NCBI GenBank assembly: GCA_910579295.1
Contig: CAJTTC010000010.1
Span: 3,670-67,669, forward strand
Source of the DNA: an uncultured Christensenella sp.
GTDB lineage: Bacteria; Bacillota_A; Clostridia; Christensenellales; Borkfalkiaceae
Reading direction: 5' to 3'
DNA length: 64,000 bases
The number at the start of each line of letters is the position of its first letter. Positions within the stretch are counted from its first letter, which is position 1. The position numbers were made by a program, and so were the translations under genes. Under the pieces are notes generated by a model. That model was not told the origin of the DNA. It saw only the letters and a list, made by a program, of their open reading frames with translations, and searched no databases. Positions 1-8,214 of the stretch are shown piece by piece.

Positions 1-2
1 GG

Positions 3-422
3 CATTCCGACGAGCGGCTTTCGCGTTACGTTTTGCACAGCGCGGAGAGGTTCAACAAAGTGGCTACGCTCTGTCGCCCCGAGGAGCAGGAGGGGATTTA
101 TAACGCTCTGAGCAGTCGTTTTTCGCAAAAGTATGACGTAACGTGCAGTGCGAGCGTGCTTGTCGAAATATCCCCCTACGGCGAAACCAAGGGCGCGGCG
201 CTCAAATATTTAGCCCGTCATTACGGCGTGCCGATCGAAAGGACTTGCGCGGTGGGCGACAACTTAAACGACCTGAGTATGGTGGAGGCGGCGGGCTACG
301 GCGTTGCGGTCGGCAATGCGGCGCAGGGGCTTAAAAGAAGAGCCGCGTACATAACCGTAACCAACGACGAGGGCGCGGTTGCAAGAGTTATAGAGAGCTT
401 CGGGTACAAAAATTATGACTGA
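3..422 (+). CDS. HAD-superfamily hydrolase, Cof type (5' truncated)
   Basis: The frame is open from the first bases of the window, so the start lies upstream and only about 139 C-terminal residues are visible. They show the late Cof/HAD-IIB motifs: a conserved lysine in GETKGAAL, followed by the metal-binding GDNLNDLSM (GDxxND type) and the usual AVGNA segment. Cof-type HAD proteins are cytosolic Mg-dependent phosphatases acting on sugar phosphates, nucleotides or flavin precursors; the substrate cannot be read from this fragment. The end overlaps the next gene by 8 bases, so the two are probably cotranscribed. Family assignment is firm; the in-window TTG at 33 is unlikely to be the real start. 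Confidence 0.85.
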   Translation, partial: HSDERLSRYVLHSAERFNKVATLCRPEEQEGIYNALSSRFSQKYDVTCSASVLVEISPYGETKGAALKYLARHYGVPIERTCAVGDNLNDLSMVEAAGYGVAVGNAAQGLKRRAAYITVTNDEGAVARVIESFGYKNYD

Positions 423-2595
423 AATTTTAGCTCCTGCGGGGAATGAAGAGAGCGCTTACGCGGCTATCAATGCGGGGGCGGACGCCATATATCTCGGGTT
501 GCAAAGCTTTTCCGCGAGGAGTAGCGCAGGCAATTTCAGCGAGGAGGCGCTGTCTTCCTTAATAGCCCGCGCACACCTTTTCGGCGTAAAAATCTACGTC
601 GCGCTCAACACGCTTGTCAAGGACGCTGAGCTTGAAGATTTCGTATCCGCGGCGGTGAAGGCGCACAACCTCGGCGCGGACGCGCTGATAGTACAGGATA
701 TTTATCTCGGGGCGTATCTCAAAAAGACTTACCCGCAGATGTGTCTGCACTTATCTACGCAAGCGGGAGTGTGCAACGCGCTCGGCGCAAAATATGCAAA
801 AGAGCTCGGCTTTTCGCGCGTAATTTTAGCAAGGGAAACAAGGCTTGCCGATATTGTTGAGATTGCCAAAATAATAGAAACCGAGGCGTTTGTGCAGGGC
901 GCGCTGTGCACGTGCTTTTCGGGGCAGTGCTATCTGTCGTCGTTCGCGGGCGGCAACAGCGGCAACCGCGGCAAGTGCAAACAGCCCTGCCGAAAGCGCT
1001 ACAAGATAGACCGCGCGGGCTTCGACGAATACGCCTACCGCATTTCCCTCTCCGATTTGTGCGTAGGGGAGGACATACAAAAACTGACGGAAGCGGGCGT
1101 GTCGTCTTTTAAGATAGAGGGCAGAATGCGCCGCCCCGAATACGTTTCAGCCGCGGTGCAATACTATAAAAAGGCGTTGGGCGGCGGCGTGACGGCAACC
1201 GACCTTTCTGCGTTAAAACGCACATATAACAGGGGCAATTATACAAAAGGGCTTGCTTTCGGGCAGGATAAGTCGCTCATATCCTCAGCCGTTCAGGGAC
1301 ATATCGGCGAGTACGTCGGCACGGTCGGCGTGGAGAACGGCAAGTTTATCTGCCGCACTTCCGTAAAGTGTTCGGCGGGCGACGGCTTTAAGATTTTGCG
1401 CGGAGGCAAGGAGCTTTGCGGCGCTTCGTATCAATCTCCCGTCAAGGGCGGCTTCTGTTTAAGGAGCTCAACTCGGCTTAAAAACGGCGACAAGGTGTTT
1501 ATTACTACGGACGTCAATCTCAATTCGCGCCTGATATCGGGCAAGCGCACGCTTGAAATCAAGCTGTCGGCGCGCTTTAAAGCGGGAATTGCCCCCGTAG
1601 TATGCCTCAACGAACGCGCTTTTACCGCAGAATTTATTCCCGAAGCGGCGCAGGGCAGACCGCTGACAGCAGACGACTTTAAGCGTTGCTTTGATAAGGT
1701 CGACCTGTATCCGTTTAAAATCATCTATGAAAATATAGAAACCGAGGGCGACGTCTTTGTGCCCGCCTCGCTTTTAAATGCCTTCCGCAGGGACGTATAT
1801 TCGCGCTTTTATAACGATTATACACGCAACGGTCGTCCTATTATTGATATAATCGAGCCCTTACCGCCCCAAACTCCGCGTGAGCGCAACGGCAAAACGG
1901 CGGTTATCGCTACCGATTTAAGTGGGGTAAATGCGGACGTAGGCATATTGAAGCCCGCCTCTTACGCGAGCGACCTGTCGAAACTTACAGAGGGCTTCCG
2001 CGGCGAAAAGTTTTTGTTTCTTCCGCCCTATATGACGGGCGGGGATTTGCGCCGTACAGAGCCGCTTTTAAATCAATTCGACGGCATATATTGCGGGGGC
2101 AATTACGCCGTGCCCCTTGCGCGGGCGCATAATTTAAAGCTGTTTGCGGGCACGGGGTTCAATCTTTTCAACCGCATTTCGACAGACGCGTGCCCCGCCG
2201 ACTATAAGGCACTCTCGCAGGAGCTTACCGTTGCCGAGGCTAAGCCGCTCGCCCGCAATAACACATTCTATCTTACGGCGGGCGATATAGGCGTAATGGA
2301 CTTGATTTACTGTCCGTTCGGCAAAACGTGCCGCGATTGCGACAGGCGGCAATTCTATACGCTCACGGACGAGGACGGCAGAGAGTTTACGCTGCGCAGG
2401 TACGAAGCGGGGGAGTGCAGGTTTGAAATTTACAACTGCGCCCGTCTGGTTGCCCGCAACGATTTTACGGGCGCGCTTTACTCGGAAATAACGCCGCCGA
2501 CCCGCGCCGCTTCGCCCGAAGGAAAGAGCCCCGAACAGCTTAAAAAGGATTTGCCTGAGCACACGGGCGGGCACAGCGAAAAATCGGTATTTTAA
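415..2595 (+). CDS. U32 family peptidase-like protein
   Basis: A 726-residue cytosolic protein of the long U32 type. The N-terminus (ILAPAGNEESAYAAINAGAD) is typical of the TIM-barrel U32 domain. The family signature EAFVQGALCTCFSGQCYLSS begins near residue 157 and is followed by more cysteines (GKCKQPC). The family motif KIEGRMRRPEYV follows. A second cysteine group (CPFGKTCRDC) lies near residue 633. Relatives with these cysteines, such as RlhA and UbiU/UbiV, carry an Fe-S cluster and work in tRNA, rRNA or quinone hydroxylation rather than proteolysis, so an RNA-modifying role is a reasonable inference. The ATG overlaps the upstream phosphatase gene by 8 bases. The exact substrate is unknown. 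Confidence 0.88.
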   Translation: MTEILAPAGNEESAYAAINAGADAIYLGLQSFSARSSAGNFSEEALSSLIARAHLFGVKIYVALNTLVKDAELEDFVSAAVKAHNLGADALIVQDIYLGAYLKKTYPQMCLHLSTQAGVCNALGAKYAKELGFSRVILARETRLADIVEIAKIIETEAFVQGALCTCFSGQCYLSSFAGGNSGNRGKCKQPCRKRYKIDRAGFDEYAYRISLSDLCVGEDIQKLTEAGVSSFKIEGRMRRPEYVSAAVQYYKKALGGGVTATDLSALKRTYNRGNYTKGLAFGQDKSLISSAVQGHIGEYVGTVGVENGKFICRTSVKCSAGDGFKILRGGKELCGASYQSPVKGGFCLRSSTRLKNGDKVFITTDVNLNSRLISGKRTLEIKLSARFKAGIAPVVCLNERAFTAEFIPEAAQGRPLTADDFKRCFDKVDLYPFKIIYENIETEGDVFVPASLLNAFRRDVYSRFYNDYTRNGRPIIDIIEPLPPQTPRERNGKTAVIATDLSGVNADVGILKPASYASDLSKLTEGFRGEKFLFLPPYMTGGDLRRTEPLLNQFDGIYCGGNYAVPLARAHNLKLFAGTGFNLFNRISTDACPADYKALSQELTVAEAKPLARNNTFYLTAGDIGVMDLIYCPFGKTCRDCDRRQFYTLTDEDGREFTLRRYEAGECRFEIYNCARLVARNDFTGALYSEITPPTRAASPEGKSPEQLKKDLPEHTGGHSEKSVF

Positions 2596-2610
2596 ATTGA
2601 CAGGTCAGCT

Positions 2611-4998
2611 ATGAACAGACAGAGCTTAAACAAACTCGAACTTGATAAAATTTTATCGGCTTGCGCAAACTTCGCAAATCTTGACCGTACGAGGACGGAA
2701 ATTATTCGGACACAACCCACGGGCGATCTTGCCGAGGTTCGTCGCCGCCTTGCGCTCACGGCAGAATGCGACAGGCTGTTGTTCCGCTACGGCGCGGGTA
2801 AGGTGGAATATTTTTCGCCCGAAGTGTCTTCGCTGATTGTGCGGGCGCAGAAAGGGTCGGCGCTCTCCTGCGGCGAGCTGTTGGAAGTCAATGCTCTTTT
2901 GCGCTCGGCTCGCACCTCCTACCGTTCGGTTAATTCCGTCGACGACGGCGGGATAACGCTTGTAAAGCAAATCGCCGCCCGTCTGTACTTCGACGAAAAT
3001 ATGGAAAACGACGTGACCGAAAAAATTCTTTCGCCCGAGCAAGTCAGTGACTACGCAAGCGACGCGCTCTATTCCATACGCAGTAAAATCAAGAGCCTTA
3101 ACGAAAAAATCCGCAGTTCGCTCACCGAGTACGTGTCGGGCGGCAACACGGCGTACTTGCAGGACAGCATAGTCACCATAAGGAACGACAGATACGTAAT
3201 CCCCGTCAAGGCGGAATACAAATCGCGCGTCAAGGGCTTCGTGCACGACCGTTCGCAGTCGGGCGCAACGTTTTTTATAGAGCCCGAGTACGTATTAAAC
3301 CTCAACAATGAATTGATATCGCTGACGATAGACGAGAAAGAGGAGGTCGAGCGCATACTCAAAGCTCTCTCCGCGAGGGTGGGCGCAATGCGCGAAAGAT
3401 TGGAGAACGACGTGGACGCGCTGTGCGAGCTTGACGGCTGTTTTGCGCGCGCGGAGTACGCCTATTCGATAAAGGCAATCTGTCCGCAGGTAAACAAGCG
3501 CGGCATTGTCGGTATAATCAAGGGACGGCACCCGCTCATAGACAGGGACAAGGTAGTGCCCGTATCCGTCGAGCTGGGCAGGGATTACGCATTTCTGCTT
3601 TTAAGCGGCGCAAATACGGGCGGCAAAACGGTAACGTTGAAAATGACGGGACTGTTCTGTCTTATGGCTGAGTGCGGTCTGTTTATTCCCGCGGCGGCGG
3701 GGAGCGAGGTGTGCGCCTTCGAAAACGTATTCTGCGACGTGGGCGACAGTCAGAGCATAGAGGACAGCCTCTCGACCTTTTCAAGTCATATAACGGAGGT
3801 TGCGGCAATCTGCGACGGCGCGGACGGCGACAGCCTTGTGCTGATTGACGAGCTCGGCGGCGGCACCAATCCCGACGAGGGACAGGCTCTTGCGCGTGCG
3901 GTCACCGAATATCTTTTAAACGCGGGGGCAAAGGGCATTATAACGACGCACTTCACCGCGCTCAAAGAAATCGCTTACTCCTTAAAGGGCATAGAAAACG
4001 CTTCGATGCAGTTCGACAGCGCAACGTTAAAGCCGCTTTACAGTATAAAGATTGGTCTTGCGGGAGCGAGCAACGCTCTTGCCGTATCCCGCCGTCTCGG
4101 AATGAAAGCGGAAATATTAAAGAACGCCGAAGCTTATCTTTCTGACGAGGGGCGCACCTACGACAATCTTTTAAAGCGCGCCGAGGACAGCAGGGTGGAG
4201 GCGCAGGCGGCGTTGGAGCGTGCGGCTAAGCTCGAAGCGGAGTGGGGCGAGCGTACGGCTCAGGCAAAGAAGCTTGCCGCCGACCTCGAAAGGGAAAAGG
4301 CGCGGTTAGGCGCGGGGGCGCGTGCGGAGAGCAGGCGCATAATAAACGAGCGTACGGCGCGCGCCGAGGAGCTACTGTCGGAGATAGAGGAAATATTTTC
4401 GAGGGAAGAGATTTCGCAGAGCGATTTAATCCGTGCCCGCACTCTCAAAAATAAATTGAAGGACGAGGCGTACGAGCAGGAGGAGAGCGTTTCGGTTGAG
4501 GACTATAAGCAGGTTACGCCGCAGAGCTTAAAGGCGGGCGACGAGGTGTTTGTGGAGAGCCTGCAAAGCCGCGGGGTAGTGCTGTCGTTCAACGCGGCAA
4601 AGGGCGAAGCCGAAGTTGCGTGCGGAAGTATCAGACTGCGCGTCGGACTTTCGGCGTTGCGGACAATCCCCTCTGCGCCGCCTAAGAAGAAAGCGGAACG
4701 GCGGCAGGACAGAGTAAAGGTGGTAAAAAAGTTTACGCCGTCCCAACCGCTGTTTGAAATAAACGTTATAGGAATGAACGTGGAGGAGGCGCTCGAAGAG
4801 GTGGAAAATTTTCTCGACAAGGCGCTGACGGACAATTTGGAGCAGGTTAAAATCATACACGGAGTGGGCACGGGCAGATTGCGCGCGGCGATATCCGAAA
4901 GGTTAAAAAGACACCGCGGGGTCAAGTCGTTCCGTGCGGGAGCCTACGGCGAGGGCGAAATCGGCGTAACCATAGTGACGCTCGGCGGAAAGGATTAA
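2611..4998 (+). CDS. mutS2: Endonuclease MutS2
   Basis: A 795-residue MutS2, the normal family length. It has the MutS core and clamp, Walker A GANTGGKT (333-340), the STFSSH signature, Walker B with LIDE around 411-414, a long helical stretch rich in Ala/Glu/Lys, and a C-terminal Smr domain (about 715-795). MutS2 binds branched DNA and collided ribosomes; in Firmicutes it suppresses recombination or rescues stalled ribosomes. The Smr motif that normally reads LDLRG is INVIGMN here, so the usual acidic/basic pair is lost, although HGVGTGRLR is kept. It starts 15 bases after the U32 gene with only a weak ribosome binding site. Confidence 0.95.
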   Translation: MNRQSLNKLELDKILSACANFANLDRTRTEIIRTQPTGDLAEVRRRLALTAECDRLLFRYGAGKVEYFSPEVSSLIVRAQKGSALSCGELLEVNALLRSARTSYRSVNSVDDGGITLVKQIAARLYFDENMENDVTEKILSPEQVSDYASDALYSIRSKIKSLNEKIRSSLTEYVSGGNTAYLQDSIVTIRNDRYVIPVKAEYKSRVKGFVHDRSQSGATFFIEPEYVLNLNNELISLTIDEKEEVERILKALSARVGAMRERLENDVDALCELDGCFARAEYAYSIKAICPQVNKRGIVGIIKGRHPLIDRDKVVPVSVELGRDYAFLLLSGANTGGKTVTLKMTGLFCLMAECGLFIPAAAGSEVCAFENVFCDVGDSQSIEDSLSTFSSHITEVAAICDGADGDSLVLIDELGGGTNPDEGQALARAVTEYLLNAGAKGIITTHFTALKEIAYSLKGIENASMQFDSATLKPLYSIKIGLAGASNALAVSRRLGMKAEILKNAEAYLSDEGRTYDNLLKRAEDSRVEAQAALERAAKLEAEWGERTAQAKKLAADLEREKARLGAGARAESRRIINERTARAEELLSEIEEIFSREEISQSDLIRARTLKNKLKDEAYEQEESVSVEDYKQVTPQSLKAGDEVFVESLQSRGVVLSFNAAKGEAEVACGSIRLRVGLSALRTIPSAPPKKKAERRQDRVKVVKKFTPSQPLFEINVIGMNVEEALEEVENFLDKALTDNLEQVKIIHGVGTGRLRAAISERLKRHRGVKSFRAGAYGEGEIGVTIVTLGGKD

Positions 4999-5067
4999 AA
5001 TTTATTGTCAATATAGCAAGCTTTCCTAAATAAAATAATAATAGTATTTAAATTTAGGGGCAAACTA

Positions 5068-5769
5068 TTGAAAAATAAAATCATTTCTGTTATAGTTAAT
5101 ATTGCGTTGTGCGCGGTGATTGCAACAGTGTGCGCGGTCGGCTTTATCGGCGGCGACGCCGCGCCCGTCACGTCCGACGGCGAAAATCTGTATTACCGTT
5201 CCGAGAAGGCGCGGGGCGTAAGCCTTATGTTCAACGTCTATCAGAACACGGATAACGTGTATAAAATAATGGATATTCTCGACGAATATTCGGCAAAGGC
5301 GACGTTCTTTCTCGGCGGCAGTTGGGCGGACGACAATATAGACTGCGTGAGAGAGATAGCGGCGCGCGGACACGAGGTCGGCTCTCACGGCTATTTTCAT
5401 AAGGACCATTCCAAGATGACCTACGAGCAGAACCTCGCGGAAATACGCCCCGCAGTCAAGCTTGTAAACGCAATGCTCGGGCGGGAGATAACGCTCTTCG
5501 CGCCTCCTTCGGGGGCGTTCAACGACAGTACGGTTACGGCGGCGGCTTCCCTCGGGTTGAAGACCGTTATGTGGTCGAGGGACACCATAGACTGGCGCGA
5601 CGGCGACGTGCAGTTAATCTACGGTCGCGCAACGAAAAATCTGGAAAACGGCGAGTTCGTACTGATGCACCCTATGGACGTATCGGTCAAGGCTCTTCCG
5701 CAAATATTAACTTACATAAGAGAAAACGGCTTAACCGCCGTTACCGTCTCTTATAATATAGGAGAATAA
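5068..5769 (+). CDS. Polysaccharide deacetylase-family protein lacking the DD motif
   Basis: A 233-residue protein starting with TTG 7 bases after AGGGG. Residues 4-30 form a signal anchor, so the domain faces outside. NodB-fold features are clear: KATFFLGGSW, then H107-G-Y-F-H111 (the metal-binding HxxxH), FAPPSGAF, SRDTIDWRD and LMHPMDV. The first NodB motif, normally TFDDG, is replaced by LMFNVYQ near residues 53-59, so the catalytic-base and metal-ligand aspartates are absent. I recall clostridial relatives with the same NVY substitution, so this looks like a subfamily rather than a mutation. It may bind or process peptidoglycan or another cell-surface glycan. Its stop codon overlaps the next start (TAATG). 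Confidence 0.85.
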   Translation: MKNKIISVIVNIALCAVIATVCAVGFIGGDAAPVTSDGENLYYRSEKARGVSLMFNVYQNTDNVYKIMDILDEYSAKATFFLGGSWADDNIDCVREIAARGHEVGSHGYFHKDHSKMTYEQNLAEIRPAVKLVNAMLGREITLFAPPSGAFNDSTVTAAASLGLKTVMWSRDTIDWRDGDVQLIYGRATKNLENGEFVLMHPMDVSVKALPQILTYIRENGLTAVTVSYNIGE

Positions 5770-7004
5770 TGGTACATTTCAAACAGCTTGACAATGGTGT
5801 AAGGCTCATAGTAAAGCAGATGAGCGGGCTTATGTCCGTATCGATGGGCATAATCGTGGGCACGGGCGCGTGCGTGGAGAGCGACAAGGAGGACGGCATT
5901 TCGCACTTCATCGAGCATATGATGTTCAAGGGCACGGAAAAGCGAACGGCGTTTCAGATTTCCGACCGAATGGACGCGATAGGCGCGCAGGTCAACGCCT
6001 TTACGGGCAAAGATATAACGTGCTACTATGCAAAATCAACGTCCGGTCACGCGGCAGAGGCGTTCGAAGTGCTGTCCGATCTGTTTTTAAACAGTGTGTT
6101 CCCCGAGGACGAAATGGAGCGCGAAAAGGGCGTCGTCGTCGAGGAGATTAGTATGTGCGAGGACACGCCCGACGACCTGTGTCTGGACAGGCTCTCGCTG
6201 GCGTTTTTCGGCAAGGAGAACTACGGCAGAAATATTTTAGGCAGTAAGAGCAACGTGCGCGGCTTCACGCGTGACGATATCGCCGCCTATATGCACAGCC
6301 GCTACACCGCCGACAACGTAATTATTTCTATGGCTGGCAACATTTCCGTCGAGCTTGCCGAGGAATTGGCTGTCAGGTACTTTTCGCACCTCACCCCCGC
6401 AAAGGCGGAGAAGCGCCCGCTCAACGTCAGCTTAAAGGCGCAAAATCTTTATAAATATAAGGATATCGAGCAGGTGCACGTAGCTATCGCCTATCCGTCT
6501 ATGAAGAGATACGAGCGCCTGTGCGACGCAACGCAGATTATGAACGCCGTTCTAGGCGGCAGTATGTCGTCGCGCCTGTTTCAGACCGTGCGCGAAAAGT
6601 TGGGACTTGCCTATACCGTATATTCGTATGTGACGGCATATGAAAAGAGCGGCTCGCTCACCGTGTATGCGGGCGTGAACGCCGACAGCTATATGCAGTC
6701 GGTGGAGGCAATCCGGAATTGCATTGCCGATATAAAGAAGAAAAATCTTTCCGAAGAGGAGTTCAGGAGGGGCAAGGAGCAGCTTTTGTCCTCGCTCATC
6801 TTCGCGCAGGAGAGTACGAGCTCGCAGATGTTGCTGTACGGCAAGGAGCTCATTTATTCGGACAAGCTGTACGACTTCGAGGACAGGGTAAACAAGCTGA
6901 ACGCCGTAACGCTTGACGACGTATGCGAGGCTATCGAGTACAACTTCGACGATACGTACCGCGCAACTTCCATAGTCGGCAAGGTGGACAAGGGGCTGAA
7001 CTGA
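5769..7004 (+). CDS. M16 family zinc metallopeptidase
   Basis: A 411-residue single-chain M16 (pitrilysin/insulinase-like) peptidase. The inverted zinc motif HxxEH is intact at H46-F-I-E49-H50, and the downstream acidic ligand region follows in VVVEEISMCEDTPDD. The C-terminal half has the R/Y-type substrate segment (SSRLFQTVREKLGLAYTVYS). Length and order match the Firmicutes YmxG/MlpA-type proteins, cytosolic processing peptidases usually found near dut, dapG or spore genes. It follows the deacetylase with a 1-base overlap, an arrangement also typical of the ymxG region in other Firmicutes. No signal peptide. The physiological substrate is unknown. Confidence 0.93.
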   Translation: MVHFKQLDNGVRLIVKQMSGLMSVSMGIIVGTGACVESDKEDGISHFIEHMMFKGTEKRTAFQISDRMDAIGAQVNAFTGKDITCYYAKSTSGHAAEAFEVLSDLFLNSVFPEDEMEREKGVVVEEISMCEDTPDDLCLDRLSLAFFGKENYGRNILGSKSNVRGFTRDDIAAYMHSRYTADNVIISMAGNISVELAEELAVRYFSHLTPAKAEKRPLNVSLKAQNLYKYKDIEQVHVAIAYPSMKRYERLCDATQIMNAVLGGSMSSRLFQTVREKLGLAYTVYSYVTAYEKSGSLTVYAGVNADSYMQSVEAIRNCIADIKKKNLSEEEFRRGKEQLLSSLIFAQESTSSQMLLYGKELIYSDKLYDFEDRVNKLNAVTLDDVCEAIEYNFDDTYRATSIVGKVDKGLN

Positions 7005-7014
7005 TCGCGATTGT

Positions 7015-7506
7015 ATGGTTATGGCAGATAAAATAACAGGTTTTCCGCCCTTCTTCGACGGGGAGAGCAAAGTCCTTATCTTAGGCAGTTTTCCGTCTGT
7101 TAAGAGCCGCGCGCAAAGCTTTTATTACGGCAATCCGCAAAACGCATTCTGGCGCATACTTTCAATCTTTTTTAAAGAGGACAAGCCATTGACTTCGGAG
7201 GAGAAGAAGGCATTTTTAAAAAAGCACGGAATTGCGCTATGGGATATAGTAACCGAGTGCGAAATAGTCGGCAGCCGCGACGAAACGATAAAAAATTTTA
7301 AGGTGGCAAATTTGCAAGAAGTATTGCAAAATTCAAGCGTTTCGTGTATACTTGTAAACGGCGGACGCGCTTATTCGATATTTTGCAAGCATTACGGCGG
7401 GATAGATACACCTTATTTCAAACTGCCGTCGACAAGCCCCGCCAATGCGAGAAGAAACGATGACGAATGGTACGCAGCTCTGCGAAGAGCTTTTGACAGA
7501 ACTTAA
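7015..7506 (+). CDS. DNA-deoxyinosine (hypoxanthine-DNA) glycosylase
   Basis: A 163-residue member of the uracil-DNA glycosylase superfamily, in the branch annotated as DNA-deoxyinosine glycosylase. The active-site segment LGSFPSVKSRAQSFYYGNPQ near residues 23-42 and the late LPSTSPANAR motif (the nucleotide-flipping loop) are both present. It should excise deaminated bases such as hypoxanthine or uracil from DNA in the cytosol. Two in-frame starts exist (7015 and 7021); neither has a strong ribosome binding site. Its 3' end overlaps the next repair gene by about 47 bases, which suggests translational coupling of two base-excision repair enzymes. Confidence 0.85.
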   Translation: MVMADKITGFPPFFDGESKVLILGSFPSVKSRAQSFYYGNPQNAFWRILSIFFKEDKPLTSEEKKAFLKKHGIALWDIVTECEIVGSRDETIKNFKVANLQEVLQNSSVSCILVNGGRAYSIFCKHYGGIDTPYFKLPSTSPANARRNDDEWYAALRRAFDRT

Positions 7507-8194
7507 AAGTTACGCCGAGCCCGATTATGCGGCGTTCCATAAAAGGCTGTTAAAGAACGAAAGCATAAAAGTTTTGGGCGTGCGCGTTCCAATATTGAGA
7601 AAGCTCGCAAAAAAGTATAGAAATCAAATTGACCCCCTACTATGCTGCAACGACGACTGTTACGAGGTGACTTTTATCAAGTTGCAGGCGGTTGCACTGT
7701 TGCCGTGGGAGGAGTTTATAAAATACGTTGATAAATGCGTAACGCTTATCGACAATTGGGCGACGTGCGACTGTTTCGCGCCAAAATGTATTGCAACGCA
7801 CAGGGACGAATTTGCGCCGTATATTTGCAAGTATCTGCGGCAGGGAACGGACTTTGAAGCGACCGAATTTTCCCAACGCTTCGCATTGACTACTCTTTTA
7901 CATTTTTACCTTGACGGTGAATACGAGCTGCCGTATATTTTCGACAGAATACGCGAGGACGCCCGCCTCGATTTATACTACGTACATATGGCGGCGGCGT
8001 GGTTGATTGCCGAAGTGCTCGTCAGATTTTATGACGCCGGCGTAGGCTATCTGACAGACAATGTCGAAAGTTATGACAGGGACGGCAGTGCTTTTTTCGA
8101 TATAAAAACGCACAATAAAGCCATACAGAAGGCGTGCGAAAGCTACCGGTTAACCAATGAGCAAAAAAACTTTTTAAAAAGTTTAAAGAGATAA
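7460..8194 (+). CDS. DNA alkylation repair enzyme (AlkD-like)
   Basis: A HEAT-repeat alkylpurine DNA glycosylase of the AlkD/AlkC superfamily. The protein shows the family order: KVLGVRVPILRKLAKKY, LLPWEEFIKYVDKCV, NWATCDCFAP and YVHMAAAWLIAEV. AlkD-type enzymes excise cationic 3- and 7-alkylpurines without base flipping. I place the start at the ATG at 7460, preceded by AGAAGAA; an alternative in-frame ATG lies at 7445. The start is inside the glycosylase gene, giving an overlapping repair pair. Length from 7460 is 244 residues, normal for the family. Confidence 0.88.
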   Translation: MTNGTQLCEELLTELKSYAEPDYAAFHKRLLKNESIKVLGVRVPILRKLAKKYRNQIDPLLCCNDDCYEVTFIKLQAVALLPWEEFIKYVDKCVTLIDNWATCDCFAPKCIATHRDEFAPYICKYLRQGTDFEATEFSQRFALTTLLHFYLDGEYELPYIFDRIREDARLDLYYVHMAAAWLIAEVLVRFYDAGVGYLTDNVESYDRDGSAFFDIKTHNKAIQKACESYRLTNEQKNFLKSLKR

Positions 8195-8214
8195 AAAAGG
8201 TTTTAAAGAGGACT

